Shown: in pieces, positions 25,594 through 35,127 of the stretch
How the letters are laid out: the number at the start of each line of letters is the position of its first letter
How positions within the stretch are numbered: the first letter of the stretch is position 1
Source: Pseudonocardia sp. MH-G8
GTDB taxonomy: Bacteria; Actinomycetota; Actinomycetes; Mycobacteriales; Pseudonocardiaceae
Reading direction: 5' to 3'
Assembly (NCBI RefSeq): GCF_002262885.1
Contig: NZ_NKYF01000015.1
Coordinates: 124,001-188,000 of the forward strand
Length of the DNA: 64,000 nucleotides
Notes under the pieces: model-generated
What the model was told of the DNA's origin: nothing
Seen by the model: only the letters and a program-made list of their open reading frames with translations
Databases searched by the model: none
Program-made: the position numbers and the translations under genes

Positions 25594-26655
25594 GTGAAGG
25601 TCCGTCGTGCCGGTCGGCTCGCAGCCGCCGCGTTCGCCTGCGCTGCGCTGCTCGCCGCTTGCGGAGGGCCCAGCGGAACCGGAGGAAGCACCGCCGCGCC
25701 GGACACCGGCTACGGCACCCGGACGGTGACCGACTGCACCGGCACGACCTCGACGTTCACCGCCCCGCCCACCCGGGTCGCGACGGTGACCACGAGCGTG
25801 CTCGAGTTCCTGCTGACCCTGGGACTGCGGGACCGGGTCGTGGGGGTGCAGGCGGTGGCCCCCGGCGCGTTCCCGCCCGACCTGCAGCAGCAGGCGGACG
25901 CGTTGCCCACGCTCGGCGGCGAGTACGTTCCCGGCAACTTCGTCCCGGTGCAGCGGGAGCAGGTGTTGACGGCGACCCCGGACTTCGTGGTCGGGGGGTG
26001 GCCGTCGAACTTCGACTCGACCAAGGGCGCGCTGTCGCAGCAGGAGCTCGCCGAGCGCGGTATCGCCTCGTACTTCGCGCTCGCCGCCTCCTGCACCCGG
26101 ACCGGGCCGATCACCGACCTGGCCGTGGTCTACCAGGACATCGAGAACTACGGCACGATCTTCGACGTGCAGGAGCAGGCGGACGAGCTGATCTCCCGGA
26201 TGCGGCGGACGGTCGAGGACGTGCAGGCCCGCATCGACGGCGCTCCCCGGCCGAAGGTCTTCACCTACAGCCTCGAGGACGGTGGGGGCAACGCCTACTC
26301 CGCCGGCAACCAGTTCCTCGGCAACGCGATCATCGACTTGGCGGGCGGGCGCAACATCTTCGACGACGTGAACGCCGTCTACGGCGAGGCCGGATGGGAA
26401 GAGGTGGTGGCCCGCAACCCGGACGTGATCGTCCTGGAGGTGTTCGGAAAGCCCACCCAGGCGGAGTTCGACGAGGCCGTGGCGAAAGCCGAGGCGGTCT
26501 TCACCGGCAACCCGGCGCTGCAGAACGTCACGGCGGTGCGGGAGCGACGGTTCGTGCCCGTGCAGGACGAGGCCTACTACGTCGGCGGGGTGCGCAACGC
26601 CGAGGCGGTCGAGACCCTCGCACGCTCGCTGCACCCGGACGCGTTCGTCGGGTGA
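25594..26655 (+). CDS. Iron-chelate/corrinoid ABC transporter substrate-binding lipoprotein
   Basis: A 353-residue extracytoplasmic lipoprotein: basic N-terminus, hydrophobic stretch and lipobox LLAAC with Cys23. The mature part is a FecB/BtuF-type (class III) binding protein with conserved TRVATVTTSVLEFLLTLGL and NPDVIVLE segments. It would deliver a ferric siderophore, haem or cobalamin to the FecCD-type permease. GTG at 25594 follows GAGGAGG. The permease starts within its stop codon. No DtxR box was recognised in the short upstream gap. Confidence 0.9.
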   Translation: MKVRRAGRLAAAAFACAALLAACGGPSGTGGSTAAPDTGYGTRTVTDCTGTTSTFTAPPTRVATVTTSVLEFLLTLGLRDRVVGVQAVAPGAFPPDLQQQADALPTLGGEYVPGNFVPVQREQVLTATPDFVVGGWPSNFDSTKGALSQQELAERGIASYFALAASCTRTGPITDLAVVYQDIENYGTIFDVQEQADELISRMRRTVEDVQARIDGAPRPKVFTYSLEDGGGNAYSAGNQFLGNAIIDLAGGRNIFDDVNAVYGEAGWEEVVARNPDVIVLEVFGKPTQAEFDEAVAKAEAVFTGNPALQNVTAVRERRFVPVQDEAYYVGGVRNAEAVETLARSLHPDAFVG

Positions 26656-27701
26656 CCGCGCCCGCGCCCGGTCGGCGCACCCCGGTCGCGCTCACCGTCC
26701 TCGTGGTGGCGGGCCTTGTGTTCGCCGTGGTCGCCGTGGGGATCGGCAGCGCGTTCATCCCGCCGGTGACAGTCGCCGAGATCCTCGGCTACCGGATCTT
26801 CACCCTCGGGGACCCCACGCACTGGACCCGCACCCAGGACGACATCGTGTGGAACCTGCGCCTGCCGCGGGTGCTGCTCGCGGTCCTGGTCGGCGCCTCG
26901 CTGTCGGTCGTCGGGGTGGTGGCACAGGCCGTCATGCGCAACCCGCTGGCCGACCCCTACGTGCTGGGCATCTCCTCCGGTGGAGCCCTCGGCGCCGTGG
27001 CCTGGCTGGTGCTCGGTTCGGCGGCTCTCGGGGGCACGTCGGTCGGGATCGCGGCGTTCGTGGGAGCCACGGTGGCCCTGTTCGTGGTGGCCGGGTTCGT
27101 GCGGCTGACCGGTGAGTTCGACTCGAACCGGCTGGTGCTGGCCGGGATCGTGATCGGCACCGGGCTGTCCGGGCTGACCAACTTCCTCATCTACACCGCG
27201 CGCGACAACGCGACCACGAACTCGGCGCTGTTCTGGCTGCTCGGCAGTCTGGCCGGGGCCAGGTGGAACCAGTTGCTCCTGCCCGCCACGGTGCTCGTGC
27301 TCGGGATCGTGCTCGTGTCGTTGCTGTCGCGGCAGCTCAACGCGCTGCTGTTCGGCGACGCCACCGCCGCCTCGCTCGGCGTCGACCCACAACGAGTGCG
27401 GCTGCTGCTCTACGTCGTCGCAGCCGCGTTGACCGGGGTGGCGGTGGCGCTCTCCGGCGTGATCGCGTTCGTCGGGCTGGTCGTGCCGCACGCCGCCCGC
27501 ATGCTCGTCGGCAGCGACCACCGCGGGCTCATCCCGGTCGCCGTGGTCCTCGGGGCCGTGTTCATGGTCGGTGTGGACCTCGTCGGTCGGACCGTCATGG
27601 CCCCGGACGAGCTTCCCGTCGGGGTGGTCACCGCCGTGCTCGGCGCGCCGGCGTTCCTGCTGTTGATGGCCCGGCGCAGCGTCCGGTTCGGCGCGGCGTG
27701 A
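26652..27701 (+). CDS. FecCD/BtuC-family ABC permease
   Basis: A 349-residue membrane protein with about ten helices. RLPRVLLAVLVGASLSVVG, then QAVMRNPLADPYVLGISSGG, is the FecCD signature, and GVIAFVGLVVPHAAR is the coupling-helix region. One permease gene implies a homodimer. GTG overlaps the upstream TGA (GTGA) and its own TGA overlaps the ATPase start, giving a tightly coupled three-gene importer. Confidence 0.93.
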   Translation: MTAPAPGRRTPVALTVLVVAGLVFAVVAVGIGSAFIPPVTVAEILGYRIFTLGDPTHWTRTQDDIVWNLRLPRVLLAVLVGASLSVVGVVAQAVMRNPLADPYVLGISSGGALGAVAWLVLGSAALGGTSVGIAAFVGATVALFVVAGFVRLTGEFDSNRLVLAGIVIGTGLSGLTNFLIYTARDNATTNSALFWLLGSLAGARWNQLLLPATVLVLGIVLVSLLSRQLNALLFGDATAASLGVDPQRVRLLLYVVAAALTGVAVALSGVIAFVGLVVPHAARMLVGSDHRGLIPVAVVLGAVFMVGVDLVGRTVMAPDELPVGVVTAVLGAPAFLLLMARRSVRFGAA

Positions 27702-28474
27702 GCCCGATCGGCGTTCGCGGGCTGTCCGTGGAGCTCGGTGGCAGGCGCATCCTGGAGGGGGTGGCGTTCGACGTGCCGTCGGGCTCGGTCGCCGGGGTCA
27801 TCGGCCCGAACGGGGCCGGGAAGTCGACGCTGCTCGGCTGCCTCTACCGGCACGTCCCCTACCGTCAGGGCGAGATCCACGTCGATGGCCGGGAGCTGCG
27901 CTCGCTCGCCCGTCGAGACATCGCCCGGCAGATCGCCGCCGTGCCGCAGGAGACCCCGCTGGCCTTCGACCTGACCGTGGAGGAGATCGTGAGCGCCGGA
28001 CGCATCCCGCACACCCGGGCGACCGGACTGCGCACGGCCCACGACCGTGACGTCGTCGAGGACTGCCTGCGTCGGGTCGGCCTGGACCACCTGCGCCACC
28101 GCAGCGCCGCGACGCTCTCGGGCGGCGAACGCCAGCGCGCCCTCCTCGGGCGGGCCCTGGCCCAGGACACCCCCGTCCTCGTGCTCGACGAGCCCACCAA
28201 CCACCTCGACCTGGCCAACCAGGAGCAGTTGCTGGGTCTGCTGCGGGGCACCGGTGCCACCACCGTGGTCGCGATCCACGACCTCAACCTCGCCGCCGAG
28301 TACTGCGACCGGATCGTCGTGCTCGCGGACGGATCCGTGCAGGCCGACGGCACCCCGGACGAGGTGCTGACCCCCGAACTGCTCGAGGCGGTCTTCCGCG
28401 TGCGCTGCCACGTCGTCCCGCACCCCGACAGCGGGCGGCCGCACATCATCACCGGCGCACGTGGACGGTCTTGA
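27698..28474 (+). CDS. FecE/BtuD-family ABC ATPase
   Basis: A 258-residue ATPase: Walker A GPNGAGKST, Q-loop VPQETPL, signature LSGGERQR, Walker B VLVLDEPTNHLD and H-loop AIHDLN. It powers the adjacent FecCD-type permease. GTG start overlaps the permease stop by four bases. Confidence 0.94.
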   Translation: MSPIGVRGLSVELGGRRILEGVAFDVPSGSVAGVIGPNGAGKSTLLGCLYRHVPYRQGEIHVDGRELRSLARRDIARQIAAVPQETPLAFDLTVEEIVSAGRIPHTRATGLRTAHDRDVVEDCLRRVGLDHLRHRSAATLSGGERQRALLGRALAQDTPVLVLDEPTNHLDLANQEQLLGLLRGTGATTVVAIHDLNLAAEYCDRIVVLADGSVQADGTPDEVLTPELLEAVFRVRCHVVPHPDSGRPHIITGARGRS

Positions 28475-28496
28475 GGCGTCTCGGTCCGCGACCTCG

Positions 28497-29438
28497 TCAC
28501 TCCACCACGAGGACGATCTTCCCGGTGGTGCGCCCGGTCTCGCCGTGGGCGTGCGCCCCGGCGGCGTCCGCGAGCGGGAAGCTCGCATCGACATGGACGC
28601 GGAGCCTGCCCTGCCCGGCGAGCTCGGCGATGGCACGCATGCCCGCGTGGTCGGCTTCGACGAGCAGCCCCTGCAACCGCACGCCCCGCTCCGCGGCCTT
28701 CCGCGCGTCGGCGGCGTCGGCGACCGGGTCCCCCGACACGAGCGAGATCATGCGGCCGCCCTCGCGCAGGACGTCCAGGGAACGGGTGCGCACCTCGCCG
28801 GCGAGGGTGTCCAGGACCACGTCGACGTCGTCGAGGGCCTCGGCGAAATCCGTGGTCCGGTAGTCGATCAGCTCGTCGGCGCCGAGCTCGCGCAGGAACT
28901 CGTGCTTCGCCGCGCTGGCCGTGCCGATGACGTACGCACCACGCGCCTTCGCGATCTGCACGGCCAGGTGGCCGACCCCGCCCGCCGCGGCGTGGATCAG
29001 CACCCGCTGGCCCGGCCCGACGTCCGCCGTGTCGACCAACGACTGGTATGCCGTCAACGCGGCCAGGGGCAACGCGGCCGCCTGCACGTGGTCCAGGTTC
29101 GCCGGCTTGCGGGCGAAGGACCGCGTGGGCGCCTTGGCGTACTCGGCATACGCCCCGGCGCCCCGCGGGTAGGGCAACATGCCGAACACCTCGTCGCCGG
29201 GCTCGTACAGCGTGACCCCGCCGCCGACCTGCTCGACGACCCCGGCGACGTCCCACCCGAGGACCGGCACCGGTTCCGACATCCCCGGCAGGCCCGCGCG
29301 GTGCTTCCAGTCGGTCGGGTTCACACCCGCCGCCTGGACCCGCACGACGATCTCCCCGACACCCGCAACAGGCTGCGGCAGTGTGACCGCGTGGAGCACG
29401 TCCGGGCTGCCGAACACGTCTTGGCTGATGGCGCGCAT
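28497..29438 (-). CDS. Quinone oxidoreductase-like MDR enzyme (NADPH)
   Basis: A 313-residue zinc-free medium-chain dehydrogenase. N-terminal GroES-like part has AAGVNPTDWKHRAG and GWDVAGVVEQVG; the nucleotide loop is IHAAAGGVGHLAVQIA. It reduces quinones or enones with NADPH. ATG at 29438 begins at the typical RAISQDVFG N-terminus with GAGGG upstream; ATG at 29462 is possible. It is divergent from a GlxA/AraC regulator. Confidence 0.88.
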   Translation of the reverse strand: MRAISQDVFGSPDVLHAVTLPQPVAGVGEIVVRVQAAGVNPTDWKHRAGLPGMSEPVPVLGWDVAGVVEQVGGGVTLYEPGDEVFGMLPYPRGAGAYAEYAKAPTRSFARKPANLDHVQAAALPLAALTAYQSLVDTADVGPGQRVLIHAAAGGVGHLAVQIAKARGAYVIGTASAAKHEFLRELGADELIDYRTTDFAEALDDVDVVLDTLAGEVRTRSLDVLREGGRMISLVSGDPVADAADARKAAERGVRLQGLLVEADHAGMRAIAELAGQGRLRVHVDASFPLADAAGAHAHGETGRTTGKIVLVVE

Positions 29439-29556
29439 GGTGGCGCCCTCGGTTCCGCTCATGATCTCAGTCTGTTGGGGGCCCGAGCGTGCGGCAATGG
29501 CATGATCGCCACTATTCGATGGGATCCTGCCAGCATCCCCGGTCCAAGGAGTCGGC

Positions 29557-30522
29557 ATGCCGCGAGCGCACCGGGTCGCCGTCCTCGCCATCGACGGGGT
29601 GTATCCGTTCGAACTCGGCATGCCGAGCCGGATCCTCGGCGCCGCCGAGGGCCTCTACGAGGTGCTGACCTGCAGCGTCGACGGCCGCCCGGTCCGCACG
29701 AGCAGCGACTTCACCATCGCCGTCGAACACGGCCCCGAACTGCTGTCCACGGCCGACACGGTGGTGATCGCGCCGTTCGCCCCGCCGTCCGACGATGCCG
29801 AACCGATCGTGCCGGAGCTGCCGGAACCGATCGCGGACGCCTTCCGGCGGATCCGGCCCGGCACCCGGCTCGTGTCCATCTGCACCGGCGCCTTCGTGCT
29901 CGCCGCCGCCGGCCTGCTCGACGGCCGCCCGGCCACCACCCACTGGCAGGCGGCCGAGCCGTTCCGCCGCCTCTTCCCGAAGGTCGACCTGAACCCCGAC
30001 GTCCTGTTCGTCGACGACGGCGACGTCCTGACCTCCGCGGGCGCCGCCTCCGGCGTCGACCTGTTCGTGCACCTGCTGCGCACCGACCACGGCAGCGAGA
30101 TCGCCAACCGGGTCGCCCGCCGTTGCGTGGTACCTCCCTGGCGAGACGGCGGGCAGGCCCAGTACATCGAGTCGCCGGTCCCGCGGACCACGCAGGACGG
30201 CACCGCAGCGGCTCGGCAATGGGCGCTCGCGCACCTGCACGAACCCCTCGCCCTCGCCGATCTCGCCGAGCACGCCCGGATGAGCCTGCGCACCTTCGCC
30301 CGCCGCTTCACCGACGAGGTCGGCACGAGCCCCGGGCGGTGGATCACCCAGCAACGCCTCGCCCGCGCCCGCCACCTCCTCGAATCCAGCGATCTCCCGA
30401 TCGACGAGATCGCCGGCGAGGTCGGCTTCGCCACCGGCACGTCGCTGCGCCAACACCTCCACACGGCGATCGGGGTCTCCCCCATGGCCTACCGACGCAC
30501 GTTCCGGGCGATGCGCGCCTGA
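29557..30522 (+). CDS. GlxA-family AraC regulator with DJ-1/PfpI domain
   Basis: A 321-residue paralogue of the protein at 12674: DJ-1/PfpI domain with SICTGAFVLAAAGLLDG and GQAQYIESP, then the AraC double helix-turn-helix (LADLAEHARMSLRTFARRF and DEIAGEVGFATGTSLRQH). It is divergent from the quinone oxidoreductase; TGGC-N6-GCCA at 29498-29511 in the gap could be an operator. Probably activates its neighbour in response to electrophile or quinone stress (inference). Confidence 0.92.
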   Translation: MPRAHRVAVLAIDGVYPFELGMPSRILGAAEGLYEVLTCSVDGRPVRTSSDFTIAVEHGPELLSTADTVVIAPFAPPSDDAEPIVPELPEPIADAFRRIRPGTRLVSICTGAFVLAAAGLLDGRPATTHWQAAEPFRRLFPKVDLNPDVLFVDDGDVLTSAGAASGVDLFVHLLRTDHGSEIANRVARRCVVPPWRDGGQAQYIESPVPRTTQDGTAAARQWALAHLHEPLALADLAEHARMSLRTFARRFTDEVGTSPGRWITQQRLARARHLLESSDLPIDEIAGEVGFATGTSLRQHLHTAIGVSPMAYRRTFRAMRA

Positions 30523-30583
30523 CGCCCCCCACCGGCATCGCGAAGCACCTGGCGCTGATCATCGCCTGACCTACGCTGGGACG

Positions 30584-31786
30584 GTGGCTTCCCGCACGGA
30601 TCGCACCGAGCTCATGGTGCGTCAACGCAACTCGACGGCGTCGGCGATCATGCGCGCGATCGTTCGTGAGGGGCCTTGCGGTCGAAAGGAGTTGGCGTCG
30701 GCCATCGGTGTCAGCTTCACCACCATCACGAAGACCGTCACAGAGCTCATCGAACTCGGTGCGCTGACGGAGTCGGCGGCCGCGACACCGCGCGGTGTCG
30801 GCCGACCGGTCGTGCCACTCGACGTCCCCGCGGCGCAGCGGCTGGTGGTGGGCGCACACCTGCACCCGGGAAGCACCTCCTGCGGTGCGTTCACCCTGCG
30901 CGGCGAGCAGGTCGCGTTCCGGACGACGGCAGCCGGCGGACGCACCCAGCGCGAGCGGATCGAGGAGGCGGCCCGGCTGGTCGATGACGTCGTCACCGAG
31001 GCCGGCGTCGCTGCGGTGCTCGGTATCGGGATGACGACGCCCTGGGCCGAGGTCCACCACGGCCAGCCGCCACCGCTGCTGTCGGACGTCGACCACGACG
31101 AGCTCCGCAACGGGCTCCGGGAACGCCTCCCCCATCCGCTGCGGCTGGAGCCCAACGTCCGCGCGCTGGCGGTCGAGCACCACTGGTGGGGTGCCGGCGG
31201 CGACGACGTGCTGACGGTGCTCGTCGGGCGATCCGTCGGGGTGGCCCAGATGCGTGGCGGCGAGCTGGTCTGGGACGGTCCGGGCGCCGGGGGCCTCGTA
31301 TCCCACGTCATCGTCCCCGGATCCGGCTTTCCCTGTGCATGCGGGCAGGTCGGCTGCGTCAAGGCGACCTGCACCGACGACGCTCTGCTGCAGCGCGCCG
31401 TCGCGGCCGGGCTGCTCCCACCCGGCGCGTTGCAGCGCGACCTGTACCCGGCGAGTGACACAGAACAGTTGCAGGGCCTTCGGCGGGATCGGGCAGAGGA
31501 ACTGGGTCGCGTCATCCCGCTGATCATGAGCCTGGTCGCTCCCGGCGAGACGACCATACGTGGCAGGTTGGGAACCCCGGACGAGATCTCGACGTGCGTC
31601 GAGGCGATCCGGCTGCGCTTTCGCGCGCTGGTCGGGCGCGAAGCGAACGTCCGCCACCACGGCGGCGAACGACCCGACTTCTGGGCACGCGCCTCGGCCG
31701 CCCTCGCCTTGGACCGCTACCTCGCATCCCCGTTGGAGCACGAGGGGGGCAGGGCATCGCGAGGGTCGCCCGTCCCGGTGCCCTGA
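30584..31786 (+). CDS. ROK-family transcriptional regulator
   Basis: A 400-residue regulator. The N-terminal MarR-like winged helix is RKELASAIGVSFTTITKTV; the remainder is a ROK fold with zinc-binding CACGQVGC. The ATP-phosphate loop is degenerate (VGAHLHPGSTSCG in place of the usual Asp/Gly pattern), so it is a regulator, not a sugar kinase. GTG at 30584. It converges on the acyl-CoA-dehydrogenase-like gene; targets are unknown. Confidence 0.87.
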   Translation: MASRTDRTELMVRQRNSTASAIMRAIVREGPCGRKELASAIGVSFTTITKTVTELIELGALTESAAATPRGVGRPVVPLDVPAAQRLVVGAHLHPGSTSCGAFTLRGEQVAFRTTAAGGRTQRERIEEAARLVDDVVTEAGVAAVLGIGMTTPWAEVHHGQPPPLLSDVDHDELRNGLRERLPHPLRLEPNVRALAVEHHWWGAGGDDVLTVLVGRSVGVAQMRGGELVWDGPGAGGLVSHVIVPGSGFPCACGQVGCVKATCTDDALLQRAVAAGLLPPGALQRDLYPASDTEQLQGLRRDRAEELGRVIPLIMSLVAPGETTIRGRLGTPDEISTCVEAIRLRFRALVGREANVRHHGGERPDFWARASAALALDRYLASPLEHEGGRASRGSPVPVP

Positions 31787-31816
31787 GTTCGTCCGCCGCA
31801 TCCTGCGCGGTGCCTG

Positions 31817-32977
31817 TCAGCGGACGACCTCGACGTCGGCGAGCTGCCGGGCGTGGTTCTCCACGGCGAGGTACGGGTTGAACTGCATGTGCCGGCTACC
31901 GACGTGCAGGTCACGCCAGAACCGCTGCACGGGGTTGTCGAGGGCGAAGCCGGCGGCTCCGTTCAGGTCCAGCAGCAGGTCCACCCCGTCCTGGCACCGG
32001 CGCACGACCGAGTTCAGCCGCATGCGCAGGGCCGTGCCGTCCCGGTCGGCGAGGGTCGGCTCGGCGATGAGCTGGTCGATCTCCGCCGCGAGCACCAGCA
32101 GGTCGCGCTCGGCGCTCTCGATCAGGTGCGTGGCGTCGGCGAACCAGTGCCGGGCCCCGGGCGAGGCCGCGAGGCTCTCGTACTGCGTCATCGGGGGCTT
32201 GCGCACGTGGAGCTGGGAACCGACCACGTCCAGCGCCCCACGCGCGGCACCCACCAGCGAGGCGAGCAGCGTGACGGCACCACCGAGGGGCTGCGCCGGG
32301 CGCCCGGGGAACAAGTCGGGTGCGCCGTCCGGGCCCGTGGGCAGGGTCAGCACGCGGGACCGGGGCACGAACACGTCCTCGGCCACCAGCGTGTGGCTGC
32401 CGGTGGCGCGCATCCCGACGGTGTCCCAGGTGCGCTCGATGTCCAGGTCCGCGGTCGGCACGAGGATCCCCACCACCTCGGGAGGTCCGTCACCGTCGCC
32501 CACCACGACCGGGGTGAGGGCCCACGGCGCGTCCTCGCAGCCCGAGACGGTGGGCCAACGCCCGGAGACGCGGATGCCGTCGGCCACGCGCCGTCCCCGG
32601 CCGGGCGGCTTCCCGGTACCGCACAGCCGCGTGTCGGGGTCGGCGTAGAACTGCGCGAGCAACTCCTGGGACATGAGCGGGGTGAATGCCGACTGGGTCT
32701 CTGTGCTCACCGCGACCAGCCAGGCCGACGAGGGGCAACCGCGGCCCAGTTCGGAGATCATGCGGACGGTGGTCGGGAGGTCGGCGTCCAGACCGCCGAA
32801 CCGAGCCGGCGTGGCCAGCGCGAACGCGCCCGCAGCCCGCAGCGCCGCGATGCTCTCGGCGGGGAGGCGCCGGTCGCGGTCGGCGCGGCCCGCGTTCGCG
32901 GCGAGTACCGGCGCCGCCGACCGCGCGGCCGCGATCACATCCTCGACGTCTGCGGGACGGACGTCTGTCGTGGTCAT
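31817..32977 (-). CDS. Acyl-CoA dehydrogenase-fold flavoenzyme (HsaA/DszC-like monooxygenase)
   Basis: A 386-residue ACAD-superfamily protein. The N-terminal helical domain, the beta-domain segment WDTVGMRATGSHTLVAEDVF and the C-terminal helices ending FWRDLHVGSRHMQFNPYLA fit the class D flavin monooxygenase branch (HsaA, DszC, XiaF) better than true acyl-CoA dehydrogenases, whose catalytic Glu I cannot place. It would use FMNH2 from a partner reductase, which is not adjacent. The ATG at 32977 follows AGGAGACC. Confidence 0.85.
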   Translation of the reverse strand: MTTTDVRPADVEDVIAAARSAAPVLAANAGRADRDRRLPAESIAALRAAGAFALATPARFGGLDADLPTTVRMISELGRGCPSSAWLVAVSTETQSAFTPLMSQELLAQFYADPDTRLCGTGKPPGRGRRVADGIRVSGRWPTVSGCEDAPWALTPVVVGDGDGPPEVVGILVPTADLDIERTWDTVGMRATGSHTLVAEDVFVPRSRVLTLPTGPDGAPDLFPGRPAQPLGGAVTLLASLVGAARGALDVVGSQLHVRKPPMTQYESLAASPGARHWFADATHLIESAERDLLVLAAEIDQLIAEPTLADRDGTALRMRLNSVVRRCQDGVDLLLDLNGAAGFALDNPVQRFWRDLHVGSRHMQFNPYLAVENHARQLADVEVVR

Positions 32978-33201
32978 CTCAGGGTCTCCTCGGAGAGATC
33001 GCGCCCGCTCCCGGGTCGCGTCGGTGGCGACGTGCGCAGCGGCAGCCGTCGCCTGCTCGTGAACGTCCCGAGCACGGGTCCTGCACTCACCTGCGACCGC
33101 CACGACGTCCCGCTGCAGCGCGGTCGACGTCGGGCAGCAACGGCCCCCCGAGCGACGCATGCGGCCGCGGGAGACCGGTTCCGATCACGCCGACGATGCT
33201 A

Positions 33202-33266
33202 GGAGCCGGGGGCGGCTCCGGTCGTCATCCTCAAACGGGACTCTCCGCTACCCCCGTGGTGGTAGC
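33202..33266. terminator. Two hairpins downstream of the response regulator
   Basis: GGAGCCG/CGGCTCC (33202-33219) and GCTACC/GGTAGC (33247-33266) lie in the 311-bp gap between the response-regulator stop and the ACAD-like start. They probably end the long minus-strand operon. I see no gene in the gap. Confidence 0.5.
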
Positions 33267-33288
33267 CCTGCAACTTTCGAAGGCCGGG

Positions 33289-33984
33289 TCAGCGCGGCTG
33301 CGCACCGCTTCTGTCGTCCGACGCGGATGGCACGACCAATCCGGTTTCGTAGGCCGTGACGACGGCCTGGGCGCGACTGGTCAGATGCAGTTTGGCCATG
33401 ACCCGTTTGACGTGCGTCTTGACGGTCGCCTCGCTGAGCACGAGCCGTTGCGCGATCTGGGCGTTGGTGAGGCCGTTGCCCACCAGGCGAAGCACCTCCG
33501 TCTCCCGTGCGGTGAGCGCCGCCAGGTGCGATCTCGCGGCCGCTGCGGTCCGGTGGTGCTGGGCGTAGGTCTCGACCAGCCGGTGGGTGACGCGGGGTGC
33601 GAGGAGGATGTCGCCGGCCGCGACGGCGTGCACGGCCGAGACGATGCGGTCGGGCGGCGTGTCCTTCAGCAGGAACCCGGATGCGCCTGCGGCGAGTGCG
33701 GTGTAGACGTACTCGTCGAGGTCGAACGTGGTCAGCACGATGATCCGCGGCCGGTTCTCTCCCGGGTCGGCGAGTATCCGGCGGGTGGCCGCGATCCCGT
33801 CCAGCACCGGCATCCGGACGTCCATCAGGATCACGTCGGGGTGGGTCTCGGACGCGACGGCGACGGCGTCAGCACCGTCGGCGGCCTCACCGACGACCTC
33901 GAGGCCCGGCGCGGCGGTGAACAGGGCGACGAGTCCCCCGCGGATCAGAGCCTGGTCGTCGACGACGAGTACGCGGATCATCAT
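33289..33984 (-). CDS. NarL/FixJ-family response regulator
   Basis: A 231-residue two-domain regulator: receiver with phospho-acceptor Asp55 (VILMDVRMP), Thr/Lys switch residues in LTTFD and LLKD, and a C-terminal LuxR helix-turn-helix (LTARETEVLRLVGNGLTNAQ then LSEATVKTHVKRVM). Its ATG overlaps the histidine kinase TGA by one base. Targets could include the adjacent ABC importer operon or other membrane functions. Confidence 0.94.
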   Translation of the reverse strand: MMIRVLVVDDQALIRGGLVALFTAAPGLEVVGEAADGADAVAVASETHPDVILMDVRMPVLDGIAATRRILADPGENRPRIIVLTTFDLDEYVYTALAAGASGFLLKDTPPDRIVSAVHAVAAGDILLAPRVTHRLVETYAQHHRTAAAARSHLAALTARETEVLRLVGNGLTNAQIAQRLVLSEATVKTHVKRVMAKLHLTSRAQAVVTAYETGLVVPSASDDRSGAQPR

Positions 33985-35093
33985 CAGCTCCCGGTGAGTG
34001 GCAGGCGCAGGACCACGGCGAACCCTCGCTCGGCACGCGGGCCTGCGATGAGGACACCGCCGTAGAGTTCGGCGCGCTCTCGCATGCCGCGCAGGCCGTG
34101 CGATTCGGGCGACGGTGGACCGGCAGGCGAGCTGCTGCCGTCATCGCTCACCGTGAGGGTGAACGTCAGCTCACCGTAGTCGAGCTCGATCCGCGCGGCT
34201 GCCGGTCCGGCGTGCTTCAAGACGTTGGTGAGCGCCTCCTGGACCACCCGGTACGCGCAGAGGTCCGGTCCCGGCGCCAACGGGCGGAACTGGCCGGTGA
34301 CGACGACGTCGACCGGGACACCCGCGGAGCGGGTGCGCCCGACCAGCTCGCCGAGCACGGCCAGCCCTGGTTGCGGCCGGTAGTCCGGCTCATGATCAAC
34401 CCGCAGCACGTCGAGCAGGCGTCGCATCTCGGCCAACGCCTCACGGCCGGCGTCACCCGCAGCGGTGATCGCGCCCGCGGCCGCGGCCGGATCCGCATCC
34501 AGCACGTACCGGGCCACACCCGTCTGCAAGGAGACGACCGCCATGTGGTGGGAGACGATGTCGTGCAGCTCCCGCGCGATGCGCACCCGCTCGTCGGTGG
34601 CGGCCCGTGCCGCCTGCGCGGCGAGCCGCTCCGTGCGCCGGGCCCAGCCGCGGGTGCCGTCCCCGAGCATCCAGGCCCCCAACAGCACGAGCGTGGCCTG
34701 CACGACGGCCGCCCAGGTGGCCCCTTCCGTCTCCCGAACGACGATCACCATCACGACCATCGTCGGCAGGAACACGACGGCGGCGACGCCGCGGGGGCGC
34801 AGGGTGGCCACGGTGAACAACGCGACGACCAACCCGATCCCGCCGTTGGGGACCTCCTCGTAGCCGTGGCCGATCAGCCCGTACGCGACCAGCGCGACCA
34901 CGATGATCACCGTCGTCAGCACCGGCGCACGCTGGCGCATCGCAACAGGCGCCGCCGTGAGGAGTGCGAACAGGTAGATGGGCCAGCCGAAGGCACCGGC
35001 GGTACCGCTGCGGGCGACGGTGTACACCGTCACGGCAACCAGCACCGTGGCCAGCAAGGCGTCCACGAGGACGGGCCGCACGCTCACTCGCAC
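33984..35093 (-). CDS. DesK/NarX-type sensor histidine kinase
   Basis: A 369-residue membrane kinase. About five hydrophobic segments fill residues 10-145, with no large extracytoplasmic domain. The HisKA_3 motif RIARELHDIVSHHMA has His177 as phospho-acceptor; the ATPase has EALTNVLKHAG (N-box) and GLRGMRERAELYGG (G-box). Small-loop sensors of this type usually detect membrane or envelope signals. GTG at 35093, with further GTG codons just inside. It starts only 34 bases after the FmdE-like gene in the same direction and may be co-transcribed with the importer. Confidence 0.92.
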   Translation of the reverse strand: MRVSVRPVLVDALLATVLVAVTVYTVARSGTAGAFGWPIYLFALLTAAPVAMRQRAPVLTTVIIVVALVAYGLIGHGYEEVPNGGIGLVVALFTVATLRPRGVAAVVFLPTMVVMVIVVRETEGATWAAVVQATLVLLGAWMLGDGTRGWARRTERLAAQAARAATDERVRIARELHDIVSHHMAVVSLQTGVARYVLDADPAAAAGAITAAGDAGREALAEMRRLLDVLRVDHEPDYRPQPGLAVLGELVGRTRSAGVPVDVVVTGQFRPLAPGPDLCAYRVVQEALTNVLKHAGPAAARIELDYGELTFTLTVSDDGSSSPAGPPSPESHGLRGMRERAELYGGVLIAGPRAERGFAVVLRLPLTGS

Positions 35094-35127
35094 GGCCCGA
35101 CCGTAGGCCCGTCCCGGACCCGTGGCG